From positions 124,001 to 188,000 of the forward strand of contig NZ_WJXZ01000014.1 in assembly GCF_009668025.1 (NCBI RefSeq): a stretch of DNA of 64,000 bases. The letters are read 5' to 3'. The DNA comes from Larkinella terrae. Its GTDB lineage: Bacteria; Bacteroidota; Bacteroidia; Cytophagales; Spirosomataceae. The notes below the pieces were generated by a model that was not told where the DNA came from, did no database searches, and saw only the letters and a list, made by a program, of their open reading frames with translations. Of this stretch, positions 52,134-60,935 are shown in pieces (position 1 is the first letter of the stretch; each line of letters begins with the position of its first letter). The translations under genes and the position numbers were made by a program.

Positions 52134-53546
52134 TCAGGCCGATACCGTTTCGGGTTGCGAATGCATCGGAATGCACACTTTAAACTCGGTGCGGCCCGGT
52201 TTGGAATTGACATAAATCCGGCCGTTGTGGTGGCGGATAATGCCCTGCGCAATGTCCAGCCCGAGCCCGGTTCCTTTGCCAATCGCTTTGGTTGTATAAA
52301 AAGGCTCGAAAATATGGTCGAGCTGGTCGGCCGGAATCCCCGAACCGTTGTCGATGACGCGGATCAGCTCAAATTCGTGATCGACTTCGCCGGTAATTTC
52401 CAAACGACCGCCCTCGCTCATGGCGTCCACGGCATTGTCGATCAGGTTGGTCCAGACCTGGTTCAGTTCGCTCGGATACGCGTCCAGTTGCGGTAAATCA
52501 TCCGGAATCCGGACGTCGACCTGAATGTTTTTTTCTTTCAGTTTGTGTTTGAGTAACACCAGCGTACTGTCGATTCCCTCCCGAATGTGAATGCATTCCC
52601 GACCCGTTCCGCGATCCATGTGCGTATAGGATTTAATCGCATTCACCAGCACCGCAATGCGTTTGGAGGCTTCTGTAATATCGTTGACCAGCCGCTCCGT
52701 CACCAGGTTATTGACCATCCAGTTCAAAACCGTCGCCCGGCCTTCCGGCGCCACATCCTCCAGCAGCGTGTCCAGATCGTCGATCGTAAAACCAAAATCG
52801 ATGAGGGATTCGGTCAGGTCGTCGCCGTCCGAAACCCCGTTGTCGTCAAACCAGTCGAGTAGCGCATCTTCCAGATTGCTGCGTTCCAGCAGCGACAGGC
52901 GGTTTTTTCCGGCTTGCTCGTTCATTTTTCGGAACAGCAGATCACTCACCCGGTCCACCATTTCGTTGGTTACGCGCAGCGCCATCACGTCCTTAAACCG
53001 CTGGGGCGTGTTTTGTAAATGCGATTTCAGCGTATCCGAACTCCGCACCACCGCCGAAACCGGGTTGTTCAGTTCGTGAGCCAGGCCCGCCGACATGCGT
53101 CCCAGCGCCATCATTTTGTCGTTTTGCTGCATCAGCCGCGTCGATTCCCGCACCCGCGACGTCATGACCTGCACCAGCGTTTCCGTCAGTTCGTATTGAT
53201 TCTGAATCATTTCGCGAAAATGGTCGCGGTGCATCGACAGCAACGCAGTCGGTTCCAGCGTTTGCCAGTAGGCGATGGATTCCACCATGCGCGAAAAGGG
53301 CAGTACGCCTTCCAGACCGCCTTCTTCCGCCGTCCGCAACTCCTGCTGCTGCCCCTGCTGGATGAAGTAAAACCGGATTCGCCCTTTGAGCAGGATGTAA
53401 AAATGATCGGTCGGATCACCGGGTGAATAGAGAATGGTGTCCGCCGGATACTCGAGACAGTCGGACTGATCGACCAGCCAGCTTAGCTGCGCTTCCGGCA
53501 CGTGCTGAAAATTCGGATTGTTTTTTAGTAAGGCAAGGCAATCCAT
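52134..53546 (-). CDS. CNB-domain (Crp-like) histidine kinase
   Basis: 470 residues from ATG 53544-53546 (MDCLALLKNNPNFQHV); a longer start adds eight residues. N-terminal cyclic-nucleotide-binding domain (1-125; LEYPADTILYSPGDPTDHFYILLKGRIRFYFIQ), then DHp with AGLAHELNNPVSAVVRSSDTL (H157), a long middle insertion (about 190-300), and HATPase (NQVWTNLIDNAVDAM, DNGSGIPADQLDHIFEPFYTTK, GKGTGLGLDIAQGI). No membrane segment. The CNB domain lacks the clear RxAxV phosphate-binding motif (visible instead: EGVLPFSRMVES), so ligand binding is open. 85 bases before the REC-flavoprotein gene, same strand. Confidence 0.92.
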   Translation of the reverse strand: MDCLALLKNNPNFQHVPEAQLSWLVDQSDCLEYPADTILYSPGDPTDHFYILLKGRIRFYFIQQGQQQELRTAEEGGLEGVLPFSRMVESIAYWQTLEPTALLSMHRDHFREMIQNQYELTETLVQVMTSRVRESTRLMQQNDKMMALGRMSAGLAHELNNPVSAVVRSSDTLKSHLQNTPQRFKDVMALRVTNEMVDRVSDLLFRKMNEQAGKNRLSLLERSNLEDALLDWFDDNGVSDGDDLTESLIDFGFTIDDLDTLLEDVAPEGRATVLNWMVNNLVTERLVNDITEASKRIAVLVNAIKSYTHMDRGTGRECIHIREGIDSTLVLLKHKLKEKNIQVDVRIPDDLPQLDAYPSELNQVWTNLIDNAVDAMSEGGRLEITGEVDHEFELIRVIDNGSGIPADQLDHIFEPFYTTKAIGKGTGLGLDIAQGIIRHHNGRIYVNSKPGRTEFKVCIPMHSQPETVSA

Positions 53547-53606
53547 GGATAAAGCGGGTTTGGAAATCAAAAGATAAGAAATCGGCGGCTAGTTTCAATA
53601 ACTAAC

Positions 53607-55010
53607 TTATCGTTCAGACCGGCGGTTAGGTTCCGCGTTTTGTTTCCGCACGATACCCTCAAACCGGTTGGCAACGGCGTCAATCCGGGATGGATTACCA
53701 GTTAAGGTATGATCGAAAAATGCATCGACCAGGCTGACAGTTGCCCGATGCGTTTTTGCTGATTGTTGACCAAAGCGTAAGAGGTAGCCTGCCAACAGGC
53801 GGGCAGGAGGAGCTAACAGGAGCGGGACATCCGTAAAACTGTAATGATCGGCGTCCACCAGTTCGTACCTGAATCCACTACCAAATTGCCTGAATAACAA
53901 CCGATTGCCCGCTTCGTATCGGGCGTACCGACCGGTTTCACCTTTTTCGTCTTTATTACTTTCGACCAGTAGAAAAGGACGAGACGTCGTTGATTCGGGC
54001 AATCCGCCGTACAAGGTGCCATCGATATTGACCGCTGCTTTAATTCGTGCATCATGAGCCATCGCAACGGCCCCCGTGGCACCACCAAAGGAATGACCGG
54101 CGATACCAATCCGGTTCAGGTCAAGCGAGGTGAAGAATGGATTCGTGGAGGAATTTTTATTTTCTAATTGATTGAGCACGAACTGCACATCGGCAACACG
54201 GATGTCAAGCCGGTTTTTCATAAACCCAAGCCGGTCGGGGGCACCCGGTTCAAAGTTTTCAATCGTGGTGGCCAGTTTCCCGTTGGCCAGTTGCGTAAGA
54301 GCGGCTTCGTAGGGATGATCCAGACAGAAAACAACGTAGCCCTGACTGGCCAGGTCAACGGCCAGGCTGGTATAAAACGCCCGCGCGGCTCCGTAGCCCG
54401 GTAGAAAAAGCACAACCGGCCATTTTCCTTGAGCTGGTGTTGCATTTGCGGCCGCATAAGTATCAATTTGATCGTAGTGATCCAGTAAAAAGCTCGGTAA
54501 AACACTCACCTTTGGTGGCAGGTTGGGCCACCCATCCAAATAGAGGGAGTGAGTGCCATTTACGTCCCCCTGGGCTGGATACCAAGCTTGCACAATTACA
54601 TTCCGTTTGTCAAAGGGGTCTTTGGTTATTTGTTCCGCTCTGGTTGAATCGACCCAGCGAAAAACCCGGGTTCCAACGGCATACTTGCCTGAAGGCTCGG
54701 TTAAAACAGGAACTGGTAAAAAGATAGCCCAGGGCATCAGGGCAACAACCAGTAACAGCCCTAAGCTGATGCGCTGCAGTTTTCGAGGTAATGCGGTTTT
54801 GCTAAAGACGACGATGATCAGCAAACCGATTAGCAAATAGGCCGGAATGTATTGCCAATAGAAGCCTTTCCAAAGAAATTGAATCACCACTAACAGGGTC
54901 AATAAGCTGATTAAAATGGTGAGTACGCCTTTGGCCCGATTCGAAGCGACGATTGCAGAAACCGTAGTTATGACCAGAATGACCAAAATCAAGATATCCA
55001 GGCTGTTCAT
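53607..55010 (-). CDS. Alpha/beta hydrolase with N-terminal membrane region (PAF-acetylhydrolase-like)
   Basis: 467 residues. N-terminal four membrane segments (about 5-100), then an alpha/beta-hydrolase domain similar to platelet-activating-factor acetylhydrolase: VVLFLPGYGAARAFYTSLAVDLASQGYVVFCLDHPYEA (oxyanion region), nucleophile elbow IGIAGHSFGGATGAVAM, NIDGTLYGGLPES, and ELVDADHYSFTDVPLL (His). Probable esterase or lipase facing the periplasm; substrate unknown. Single gene, downstream boundary with the CNB operon; base composition is a little more AT-rich than neighbours. Confidence 0.9.
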   Translation of the reverse strand: MNSLDILILVILVITTVSAIVASNRAKGVLTILISLLTLLVVIQFLWKGFYWQYIPAYLLIGLLIIVVFSKTALPRKLQRISLGLLLVVALMPWAIFLPVPVLTEPSGKYAVGTRVFRWVDSTRAEQITKDPFDKRNVIVQAWYPAQGDVNGTHSLYLDGWPNLPPKVSVLPSFLLDHYDQIDTYAAANATPAQGKWPVVLFLPGYGAARAFYTSLAVDLASQGYVVFCLDHPYEAALTQLANGKLATTIENFEPGAPDRLGFMKNRLDIRVADVQFVLNQLENKNSSTNPFFTSLDLNRIGIAGHSFGGATGAVAMAHDARIKAAVNIDGTLYGGLPESTTSRPFLLVESNKDEKGETGRYARYEAGNRLLFRQFGSGFRYELVDADHYSFTDVPLLLAPPARLLAGYLLRFGQQSAKTHRATVSLVDAFFDHTLTGNPSRIDAVANRFEGIVRKQNAEPNRRSER

Positions 55011-55255
55011 TAGTTAGTAGTAACGGTTTTATAAAAAGTTGTCTGATAGGTCGTTAGCCGGAAAGGGCCGACCATAAAACTAGCCATCCGTTCAGTCGGG
55101 AATTGTTGAAAAGGACAAAAGGTATAACGAGCGGATAATCGGTGGCCGCTTCCAGCCCCTGGGCTGCTCTGCGCTCACTGTTGGTGGATGTTGCCAAATG
55201 AAAGTGGACCGATGCGGTTTTTGCCGATCAATTAGATTTTCATCAACGGTTGTGG

Positions 55256-55284
55256 TTGACACTGCGCCGGGCGGTTGTAATTTG
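55256..55284 (+). promoter_or_regulatory. Possible promoter of the phosphoesterase gene
   Basis: TTG at 55256-55258, 19 bases, TAATTTG at 55278-55284 (one base short of TAnnTTTG), four bases before the ATG at 55289. The same TAATTTGCGGT-ATG arrangement precedes recJ. Confidence 0.45.
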
Positions 55285-55288
55285 CGGT

Positions 55289-57130
55289 ATGAAGCCTTTC
55301 TATCTCCTGCTGGCAGCCCTCTTCGGGTTCGGTACGACCTCGGCGCAGCCCATTCGTTTTGCGTTTGTAACCGACACCCACGTGGGCGCACCCGCAACCG
55401 CGGCCGAAGATCTCCAGCGCACCGTCAACGACATCAACGCCCAAACCGACCTCGATTTTGCGGTTTTTACGGGCGACGTCACCGACTTTGGTTCGGACGA
55501 GGAATTCGCGGTTGCCAAACGCATTCTGGACGGTCTGAACAAGAAATGGTACATTTTTCCGGGAAACCACGACACCAAATGGTCGGAAAACGGCTGCAAC
55601 AGTTTCCGGCGGTTTTTCGGGGCCGAGCGGTTTGCCTTTACGGTTGGCAACTACCGGTTTATCGGCTGCGGCAGCGGCCCCAACATGCGGATGTCGCCGG
55701 GGCTGGTGGCCCGCGAAGACGTTCTGTGGCTCCGATCCGAAGTCGAAAAGCTAAAAGGCAGCAATCAACCGGTGATTTTTATGAACCACTATCCGCTCGA
55801 TGAGTCGCTGGAAAACTGGTACCTGCTGATCGACGAACTCAAGAAAACCAATATTCAGGCGGCTTTTTGCGGCCACGGTCATGCCAACCGCGAACTGAAT
55901 TTTGAAGGCATTCCGGGCACGATGGGGCGCTCCAACCTGCGGGCGAAAGACGAGTTCGGCGGCTACAACATTGTGACGATGCAAAACGACACCATGACCT
56001 TTGCCGAACGAACGCCCGGTTTTTCGACCAAAGCCGTCTGGCGAACAATTGTGCTGAAAAACCACCATTTCGATCCGAAAGAAGCCGCCAAATTTCCGCG
56101 TCCGTCGTACCAGCTGAACACGCAGTATGCCAACATAAAACCGGTCTGGGCCAAACAGGACAGCAGCGACATCGGCGCGGGCATCGTCGAAAGCGACGGT
56201 TTTTGCATGTATCCCAACACCAGCGGCCAGATTGTTGCGCTGGGAACGGCTGACGGAAGCCTGCGTTGGCGGTTTGCGACGGGCGGAAAAATCTATTCGA
56301 CTCCGGCGGTTCGGAAAAACCGGGTGGTGGTGGCTTCCACCGATGGAACAATTTATTGCCTTGATAAACGAAACGGTAACTTACTCTGGAAACAGGAAAC
56401 CGGTAAGCCCATTGTGGCATCGCCGGTGATTGATCGGAATACGGTTTTCATCGGCAGTTCCGAAGGGAAATTCCGGGCGTTGTCGCTGGCCGACGGTTCG
56501 GTAAAATGGACATTCACCGGCGTAAAAGGCTTCGTGGAATCGGTAGCGGTTTTTGATAAAAGGAAGGTCTATTTTGGTTCGTGGGGCTCGTCGTTGTATG
56601 CACTGAACAAGAAAACCGGTGATTCGGTCTGGCGGTGGACCAACGGCAAAATCCGTAATTTCTCGCCCGCAGCCTGTGTGCCGGTGCTGGTCAAAAACCG
56701 CTTGTTTATCCAGACGCCCGACCGCACCGTAACCGCCATCGCCACCGAAACCGGGCGGGAAATCTGGAAAACCAGCCAGCACAAAGGCTTTGAGTCGATG
56801 GGCGTGTCGGCCGACCAATCGCTGATTTACGTCAAGTGCATGCAGGATTCGGTCTGGGCCATTCCTACGAATTCGGCCGACGGACGGGGCGCGTGGTTTG
56901 TCAATTGCCGGTTCGGCTACGAAATCAGTCCGGGCCCACTGACCGAGCGCGACGGCCTGGTGTATGTCCCGACCGACGAAGGCGAATTGTACACGATTGA
57001 CCGCGAAAACCGGCGGCTGCTGTGGGCGCACAAACTCTCCAACGCCATGCTCAACCGCGTCTGGCCGCTGAAAAACCGCCGGGTGCTGGTGACGACGATG
57101 GACGGAAAAATTGCGTTACTGGCGGAGTAA
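55289..57130 (+). CDS. Secreted metallophosphoesterase fused to PQQ-like beta-propeller
   Basis: 613 residues from ATG 55289 (MKPFYLLLAALFGFGTTSAQ, signal peptide). N-terminal calcineurin-like phosphoesterase (about 20-270): FVTDTHVG, VFTGDVTDFG, FPGNHDTKW, MNHYPLD and FCGHGHANR carry the metal ligands. C-terminal PQQ-type propeller (about 300-613) with blades such as DGSLRWRFATGGKIYSTPAV, DGTIYCLDKRNGNLLWKQETGKP, SLYALNKKTGDSVWRW and GELYTIDRENRRLLWAHKL. Periplasmic; phosphate ester substrate and propeller ligand unknown. Confidence 0.93.
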   Translation: MKPFYLLLAALFGFGTTSAQPIRFAFVTDTHVGAPATAAEDLQRTVNDINAQTDLDFAVFTGDVTDFGSDEEFAVAKRILDGLNKKWYIFPGNHDTKWSENGCNSFRRFFGAERFAFTVGNYRFIGCGSGPNMRMSPGLVAREDVLWLRSEVEKLKGSNQPVIFMNHYPLDESLENWYLLIDELKKTNIQAAFCGHGHANRELNFEGIPGTMGRSNLRAKDEFGGYNIVTMQNDTMTFAERTPGFSTKAVWRTIVLKNHHFDPKEAAKFPRPSYQLNTQYANIKPVWAKQDSSDIGAGIVESDGFCMYPNTSGQIVALGTADGSLRWRFATGGKIYSTPAVRKNRVVVASTDGTIYCLDKRNGNLLWKQETGKPIVASPVIDRNTVFIGSSEGKFRALSLADGSVKWTFTGVKGFVESVAVFDKRKVYFGSWGSSLYALNKKTGDSVWRWTNGKIRNFSPAACVPVLVKNRLFIQTPDRTVTAIATETGREIWKTSQHKGFESMGVSADQSLIYVKCMQDSVWAIPTNSADGRGAWFVNCRFGYEISPGPLTERDGLVYVPTDEGELYTIDRENRRLLWAHKLSNAMLNRVWPLKNRRVLVTTMDGKIALLAE

Positions 57131-57212
57131 TGCCTTATTTATAAAATAGTTACGCACCAAAAACGTAAAATCCTGAGCGGGTGCTTACTTTTAGATTCTA
57201 AATCTTACAACA

Positions 57213-57578
57213 ATGCTAGCTAAAATCCTGATTGGGCTGGTTGCCGCGATTCACGTCTACATTCTCTGGCTCGAAATGTTCGCGTGGACAACCCGTGGGC
57301 CGAAAGTTTTCAAGAATTTTCCGGCCCATTTATTTCCCGCAACCAGGTCGCTGGCGGCTAATCAGGGGTTGTATAACGGTTTTCTGGCGGCAGGTCTGGT
57401 GTGGTCGCTGTTGATTGGCGATCCCCAGTGGCAGCACAACGTCGGCTTATTCTTTTTGTCCTGCGTGGCTGTTGCCGGTATTTACGGAACGGTTACTGCT
57501 GATAAAAAGATTTTCTTTACCCAGGCGCTGCCCGCGCTGCTGGGGATCGGGGCGTTGCTGATCCAGAAATACGTTTAA
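57213..57578 (+). CDS. DUF1304 family membrane protein
   Basis: 121 residues with four membrane helices. Family start MLAKILIGLVAAIHVYILWLEMFAWTTRGPKVF and ANQGLYNGFLAAGLVW, GIYGTVTADKKIFFTQALPALLG identify DUF1304; function unknown. The last 132 bases are antisense to the C-terminal coding region of the convergent hypothetical gene. Confidence 0.92.
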   Translation: MLAKILIGLVAAIHVYILWLEMFAWTTRGPKVFKNFPAHLFPATRSLAANQGLYNGFLAAGLVWSLLIGDPQWQHNVGLFFLSCVAVAGIYGTVTADKKIFFTQALPALLGIGALLIQKYV

Positions 57579-58283
57579 CGGTTCTGAAATCGGTTTTCCA
57601 GGCGTCGGTTGTACCGGTTCAGCATAGGCCGATAGCAAAACCGGGCGGTTTTTCGCGTTTGGATAGTGAACACCCAGGCGGTAACTATAACGATACTGCG
57701 AGTTTGACAGGATCAACCGAAATTCGCCATAACCCAGATTTCCCAGATCAAGGTAGCGTTTGTATTTCAGATGGCTGATAATTTCCTGATAGACAGCATT
57801 TCCGGTTGGATCGAGCAGCATAATTGACACCAGGTTTTCGTCGGGCTGCGTATAATACAGGGCAATTCTGTCGCCGGGCGTTGGAACAACTGTGGCCCGA
57901 AAACCGGCAAATGCGGAATCCGGCACGGCTGTTCCCAAGAGCGAAAACCGTTCGGGTACTTCCAGCATCTGACTGTCAGGAGCCTGGGCCAAAATCCGGT
58001 CGGGCTGGATTGTTGAGGTAACCAACTGCTTGTTTGCCAGGAGTCTAGAGGTCTGGTCGAGCCGCCGGACATTTTTCCGGGTTAACCGGATGTGTTTACC
58101 CGGCAGGGTTTCCTGGTAAATAATCCGATTGTGATTGTCGTAAAAAGCCACCACGGTTTGCTGCGAAACGGCGTCGGTGTGGAGCTGCCAATGGTACGAC
58201 TGGTAATACGCATCGGTTTGCGCAAAAGCAGAGCAGGCAGTTAACAACGTGTAAACACACATTGTCAGTTTTCGGAAGTTCAT
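57447..58283 (-). CDS. Secreted hypothetical protein with antisense overlap
   Basis: 278 residues from ATG 58281-58283 (MNFRKLTMCVYTLLTACSAFAQ, signal peptide); a start 12 bases upstream is possible. Beta-rich middle (SYHWQLHTDAVSQQTVVAFYDNHNRIIYQETLPG ... LYYTQPDENLVSIMLLDPTGNAVYQEI ... YRYSYRLGVHYP). No family recognised. The last 44 codons run over the DUF1304 gene in the other direction. The overlapped tail (residues 235-278) is Gln/Arg/Asn-rich and unlike the rest, so the original stop may have been lost. Confidence 0.65.
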   Translation of the reverse strand: MNFRKLTMCVYTLLTACSAFAQTDAYYQSYHWQLHTDAVSQQTVVAFYDNHNRIIYQETLPGKHIRLTRKNVRRLDQTSRLLANKQLVTSTIQPDRILAQAPDSQMLEVPERFSLLGTAVPDSAFAGFRATVVPTPGDRIALYYTQPDENLVSIMLLDPTGNAVYQEIISHLKYKRYLDLGNLGYGEFRLILSNSQYRYSYRLGVHYPNAKNRPVLLSAYAEPVQPTPGKPISEPLNVFLDQQRPDPQQRGQRLGKENLFISSNRSVNTGNSHAGQKE

Positions 58284-58556
58284 TCGTTGTTGCATCTGAT
58301 TCGGATCGGGAAGGTGAAACCGGCATTTTTCTGCTAAAAAAGGGCCTATTCAATCACGAAACCGGATTTTTAGCCCAAACCGAATGCCGACCGGACAGAA
58401 GCTGGTCAAACCGTATGAAATGCGTTTGCGGGGCAGAACCGCCGTTTGTCGGACGTTGGTGTTGTTCGTCTAAAAAAAGTGGTTTTCGGCGGGCAGGATC
58501 AGGCAAAACGGTACCTTTAACTGGTTTAACGGCAGCGCAGGCCAAACGACAACCCA

Positions 58557-59687
58557 ATGGAATCACTTATTAAGCTCTTATTTCGCCACCGAATCAGCTG
58601 GCACGGCCTGTTCTGGCTGCTGCTGTTGGTGTATGAAGGATTGATTCTGGGCAGTGTCGACGACTCGTACCGTCAACGGTTTACCATTTCGCTCATCGAG
58701 CTGCCAGTCAAGATGCTGGCTACGTATACGATGCTTTACCTGCTGATTGACAAGCTGTTACTTCACAAGCGGTACGGTTATTTTCTCGTTTGGTTGCTGC
58801 TGGCAATGGCCGTTACCGGAACGGTTCAACGAATGATGGCCTACTATTTCATTTACCCGTTGTATTATCCGGCGGCTCTGGCGGCACCGGTTTTTTTCTG
58901 GCCTAAAGTGCTGATTTATACCTTTGCGACCTACGCCATGGTGTCGATTCCGACCACGATTCACCTGCTGAAAAAATGGTATGTCGACCAGCAATCCACC
59001 CAGCAACTGCGGGCTATGAGCCAGCAACTGGCCAAAGAAAAACTGGAGGCCGAACTGAAATTATTAAAGTCGCAGATTCACCCTCATTTTCTGTTCAACA
59101 CGCTCAACAACCTCTATGCGCTGACCGTCAATCAATCGCCCAAAGCGCCCGAAATCGTTTTCAAACTGTCGGAATTGATGAGTTATATGCTGTACGACAG
59201 CAATTTAGCGCAGGTGCCGCTGCGGAAAGAAATTCAGTATATCGAGAATTACATTACGCTCGAAAAAATCCGGTACGGCGACCGGCTGGACGTTTCGCTC
59301 AATAGTTACGCCCCGCTCGACGGCATTCTGATTGCCCCCCTCATCATTCTTCCGTTTGTCGAAAACAGTTTTAAACACGGTGTGAACCGCCAGCTCGACA
59401 GTGTCTGGGTGCGGGTGGATGTGCTGACGAACGATAACGCCTTGATTTTCAAGATTGAAAACAGCAAGGCCGTTGATCCGGCGGCATCGATTCCCGAAGT
59501 TCAGTCCGGCATCGGGCTGCGGAACGTGCGCAAACGGCTGGACATTATTTACGGCACGCGCTATTCCCTCCAACTGTTCAATGAGGAGGATACATATCTG
59601 GTGGTTCTGAAAATCGAACTGGAGCCATCCGATTTAGAATCAGCCGGTTCCGTTGGACAACTGACCGAAAAAGTGTTAACGAGCTAG
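58557..59687 (+). CDS. LytS-type membrane sensor histidine kinase
   Basis: 376 residues. Four membrane helices (about 15-33, 45-67, 76-95, 110-135), a short coiled coil, then His_kinase with LKSQIHPHFLFNTLNNLYAL (H177) and HATPase (LIILPFVENSFKHGV ... SGIGLRNVRKRLDIIYGT). The signal is unknown. Three bases separate it from the LytTR gene. The N-terminal helices are the layout of the YehU/BtsS-like group in Bacteroidota. Confidence 0.94.
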   Translation: MESLIKLLFRHRISWHGLFWLLLLVYEGLILGSVDDSYRQRFTISLIELPVKMLATYTMLYLLIDKLLLHKRYGYFLVWLLLAMAVTGTVQRMMAYYFIYPLYYPAALAAPVFFWPKVLIYTFATYAMVSIPTTIHLLKKWYVDQQSTQQLRAMSQQLAKEKLEAELKLLKSQIHPHFLFNTLNNLYALTVNQSPKAPEIVFKLSELMSYMLYDSNLAQVPLRKEIQYIENYITLEKIRYGDRLDVSLNSYAPLDGILIAPLIILPFVENSFKHGVNRQLDSVWVRVDVLTNDNALIFKIENSKAVDPAASIPEVQSGIGLRNVRKRLDIIYGTRYSLQLFNEEDTYLVVLKIELEPSDLESAGSVGQLTEKVLTS

Positions 59688-59690
59688 CGC

Positions 59691-60413
59691 ATGAACTGTG
59701 TCATTATTGAAGATGAACCGCTGGCCCTGAATCTGCTGGAATCGTACGTCCGGCAGGTGGAAGGGCTGACTTTGATCCGGAGTTACACCAACGCTGTGGA
59801 TGCTTTCACGTTTCTGCAATCCAAAACCGTCGATTTGTTGTTTCTGGACATCGAATTGCCGCAGATTTCGGGGCTGGAATTGTTGAAATCGCTCAAAAAC
59901 CGCCCGCCGGTCATCATGACAACCGCCTACCGCGATTATGCCGTCGATGCCTACGACCTCGATGTGGTGGATTATCTGCTAAAACCGGTGACGTTCGAGC
60001 GGTTTTTGCGCTCCATCAGTAAAGTCTATCAGGGCAGTCAGTCGGCCAGTGTCGAGGTCCCGGCTAATCCGCTGACCAATGATTTCGACCGGGCCTATAT
60101 TTTTCTGCGCGAAGACCGCGAAATGGTAAAAGTTTACCTGAAAGATATTCTGTACATTGAAAGCCTGCGCGATTACGTCCGGGTGAAAACGCATGATCGT
60201 CAGATTGTTACGTATCAGAAAATCAGTTACCTGGAACAGAAATTACCCGAAAATAAATTTATTCGGATTCACCGTTCCTTTCTGGTTGCGATCGAAAAAG
60301 TGACGGCTTTCACGCCCCTTTCCGTCCTGATCGGCGAAAAAGCACTTCCGCTGGGGCGCAATTATAAACAGCAGGCACTCAAGGCTTTCCACAGCGACAA
60401 TGTAATGTTTTGA
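59691..60413 (+). CDS. LytTR-family response regulator
   Basis: 240 residues: receiver (1-118) with VIIEDEP, phospho-acceptor D53 in FLDIELPQISG, MTTAYR and LLKPVTFE; LytTR DNA-binding domain (about 140-240; RAYIFLREDREMVKVYLKDILYIESLRDYVRVKT, FIRIHRSFLVAIEKV). Cognate partner of the kinase just upstream. A truncated haemoglobin follows after 42 bases on the same strand and may be part of the transcript. Confidence 0.95.
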   Translation: MNCVIIEDEPLALNLLESYVRQVEGLTLIRSYTNAVDAFTFLQSKTVDLLFLDIELPQISGLELLKSLKNRPPVIMTTAYRDYAVDAYDLDVVDYLLKPVTFERFLRSISKVYQGSQSASVEVPANPLTNDFDRAYIFLREDREMVKVYLKDILYIESLRDYVRVKTHDRQIVTYQKISYLEQKLPENKFIRIHRSFLVAIEKVTAFTPLSVLIGEKALPLGRNYKQQALKAFHSDNVMF

Positions 60414-60455
60414 GAAGAAATACAATATTTTTCCCGCTGGTTCGACTCCGGTAAC

Positions 60456-60935
60456 ATGAACGAAAAGAAGATTCCGACCTTAAACGACTGGCTGGGCGGC
60501 ACCGATCGGCTGGAACAACTGACCACGCTTTTTTATCAGAAAGTGCTGAAAGACGATTTGCTCGAACCCGTGTTTCGGCACATGTCGCCCGAACACGCCA
60601 GCCACGTTGCCCATTTCATCGGTGAAGTGTTCGGCGGGCCGAAACTTTACACGAAAGCCGACGGTGGGAGCCACGCCAGCATGGTGGCGCATCACCTCGG
60701 GAAGCACCTCGACGAAGCCAAACGTCGTCGCTGGATGAGTCTGCTACTCGAGACAGCGGACGAGATCGGCCTGCCCGATGATCCCGAATTTCGTTCGGCC
60801 CTGCTGGGTTATCTGGAATGGGGCAGCCGGATTGCGGTTCTGAATTCGACGACAACGGACAATCCGATTCAGACCGACGCGCCGATGCCGGTCTGGGGCT
60901 GGGGAGAAACCGGCGGACCCTATTTGCCGGAGTGA
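60456..60935 (+). CDS. Group II truncated haemoglobin-like protein
   Basis: 159 residues. Two-on-two globin: LTTLFYQKVLKDDLLEPVFRHMSPEHASHVAHFIGEVFGGPKLYTKADGGSHASMVAHH, with GGP-x-x-Y(T) and GG-x-H-x-x-M; H80 is the likely proximal haem ligand and W93 the G8 tryptophan of the group II type. Length is longer than the core because of a C-terminal tail (ETGGPYLPE). Such proteins bind O2, NO or act in peroxide/NO detoxification. Downstream of a LytS/LytTR pair, which could respond to gas or redox (inference). Confidence 0.93.
   Translation: MNEKKIPTLNDWLGGTDRLEQLTTLFYQKVLKDDLLEPVFRHMSPEHASHVAHFIGEVFGGPKLYTKADGGSHASMVAHHLGKHLDEAKRRRWMSLLLETADEIGLPDDPEFRSALLGYLEWGSRIAVLNSTTTDNPIQTDAPMPVWGWGETGGPYLPE

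Noticed and set aside
55198-55803. Plus-strand frame of about 200 codons overlapping the phosphoesterase
   Set aside because: Arg/Gly-rich shadow of the phosphoesterase frame, without family motifs.
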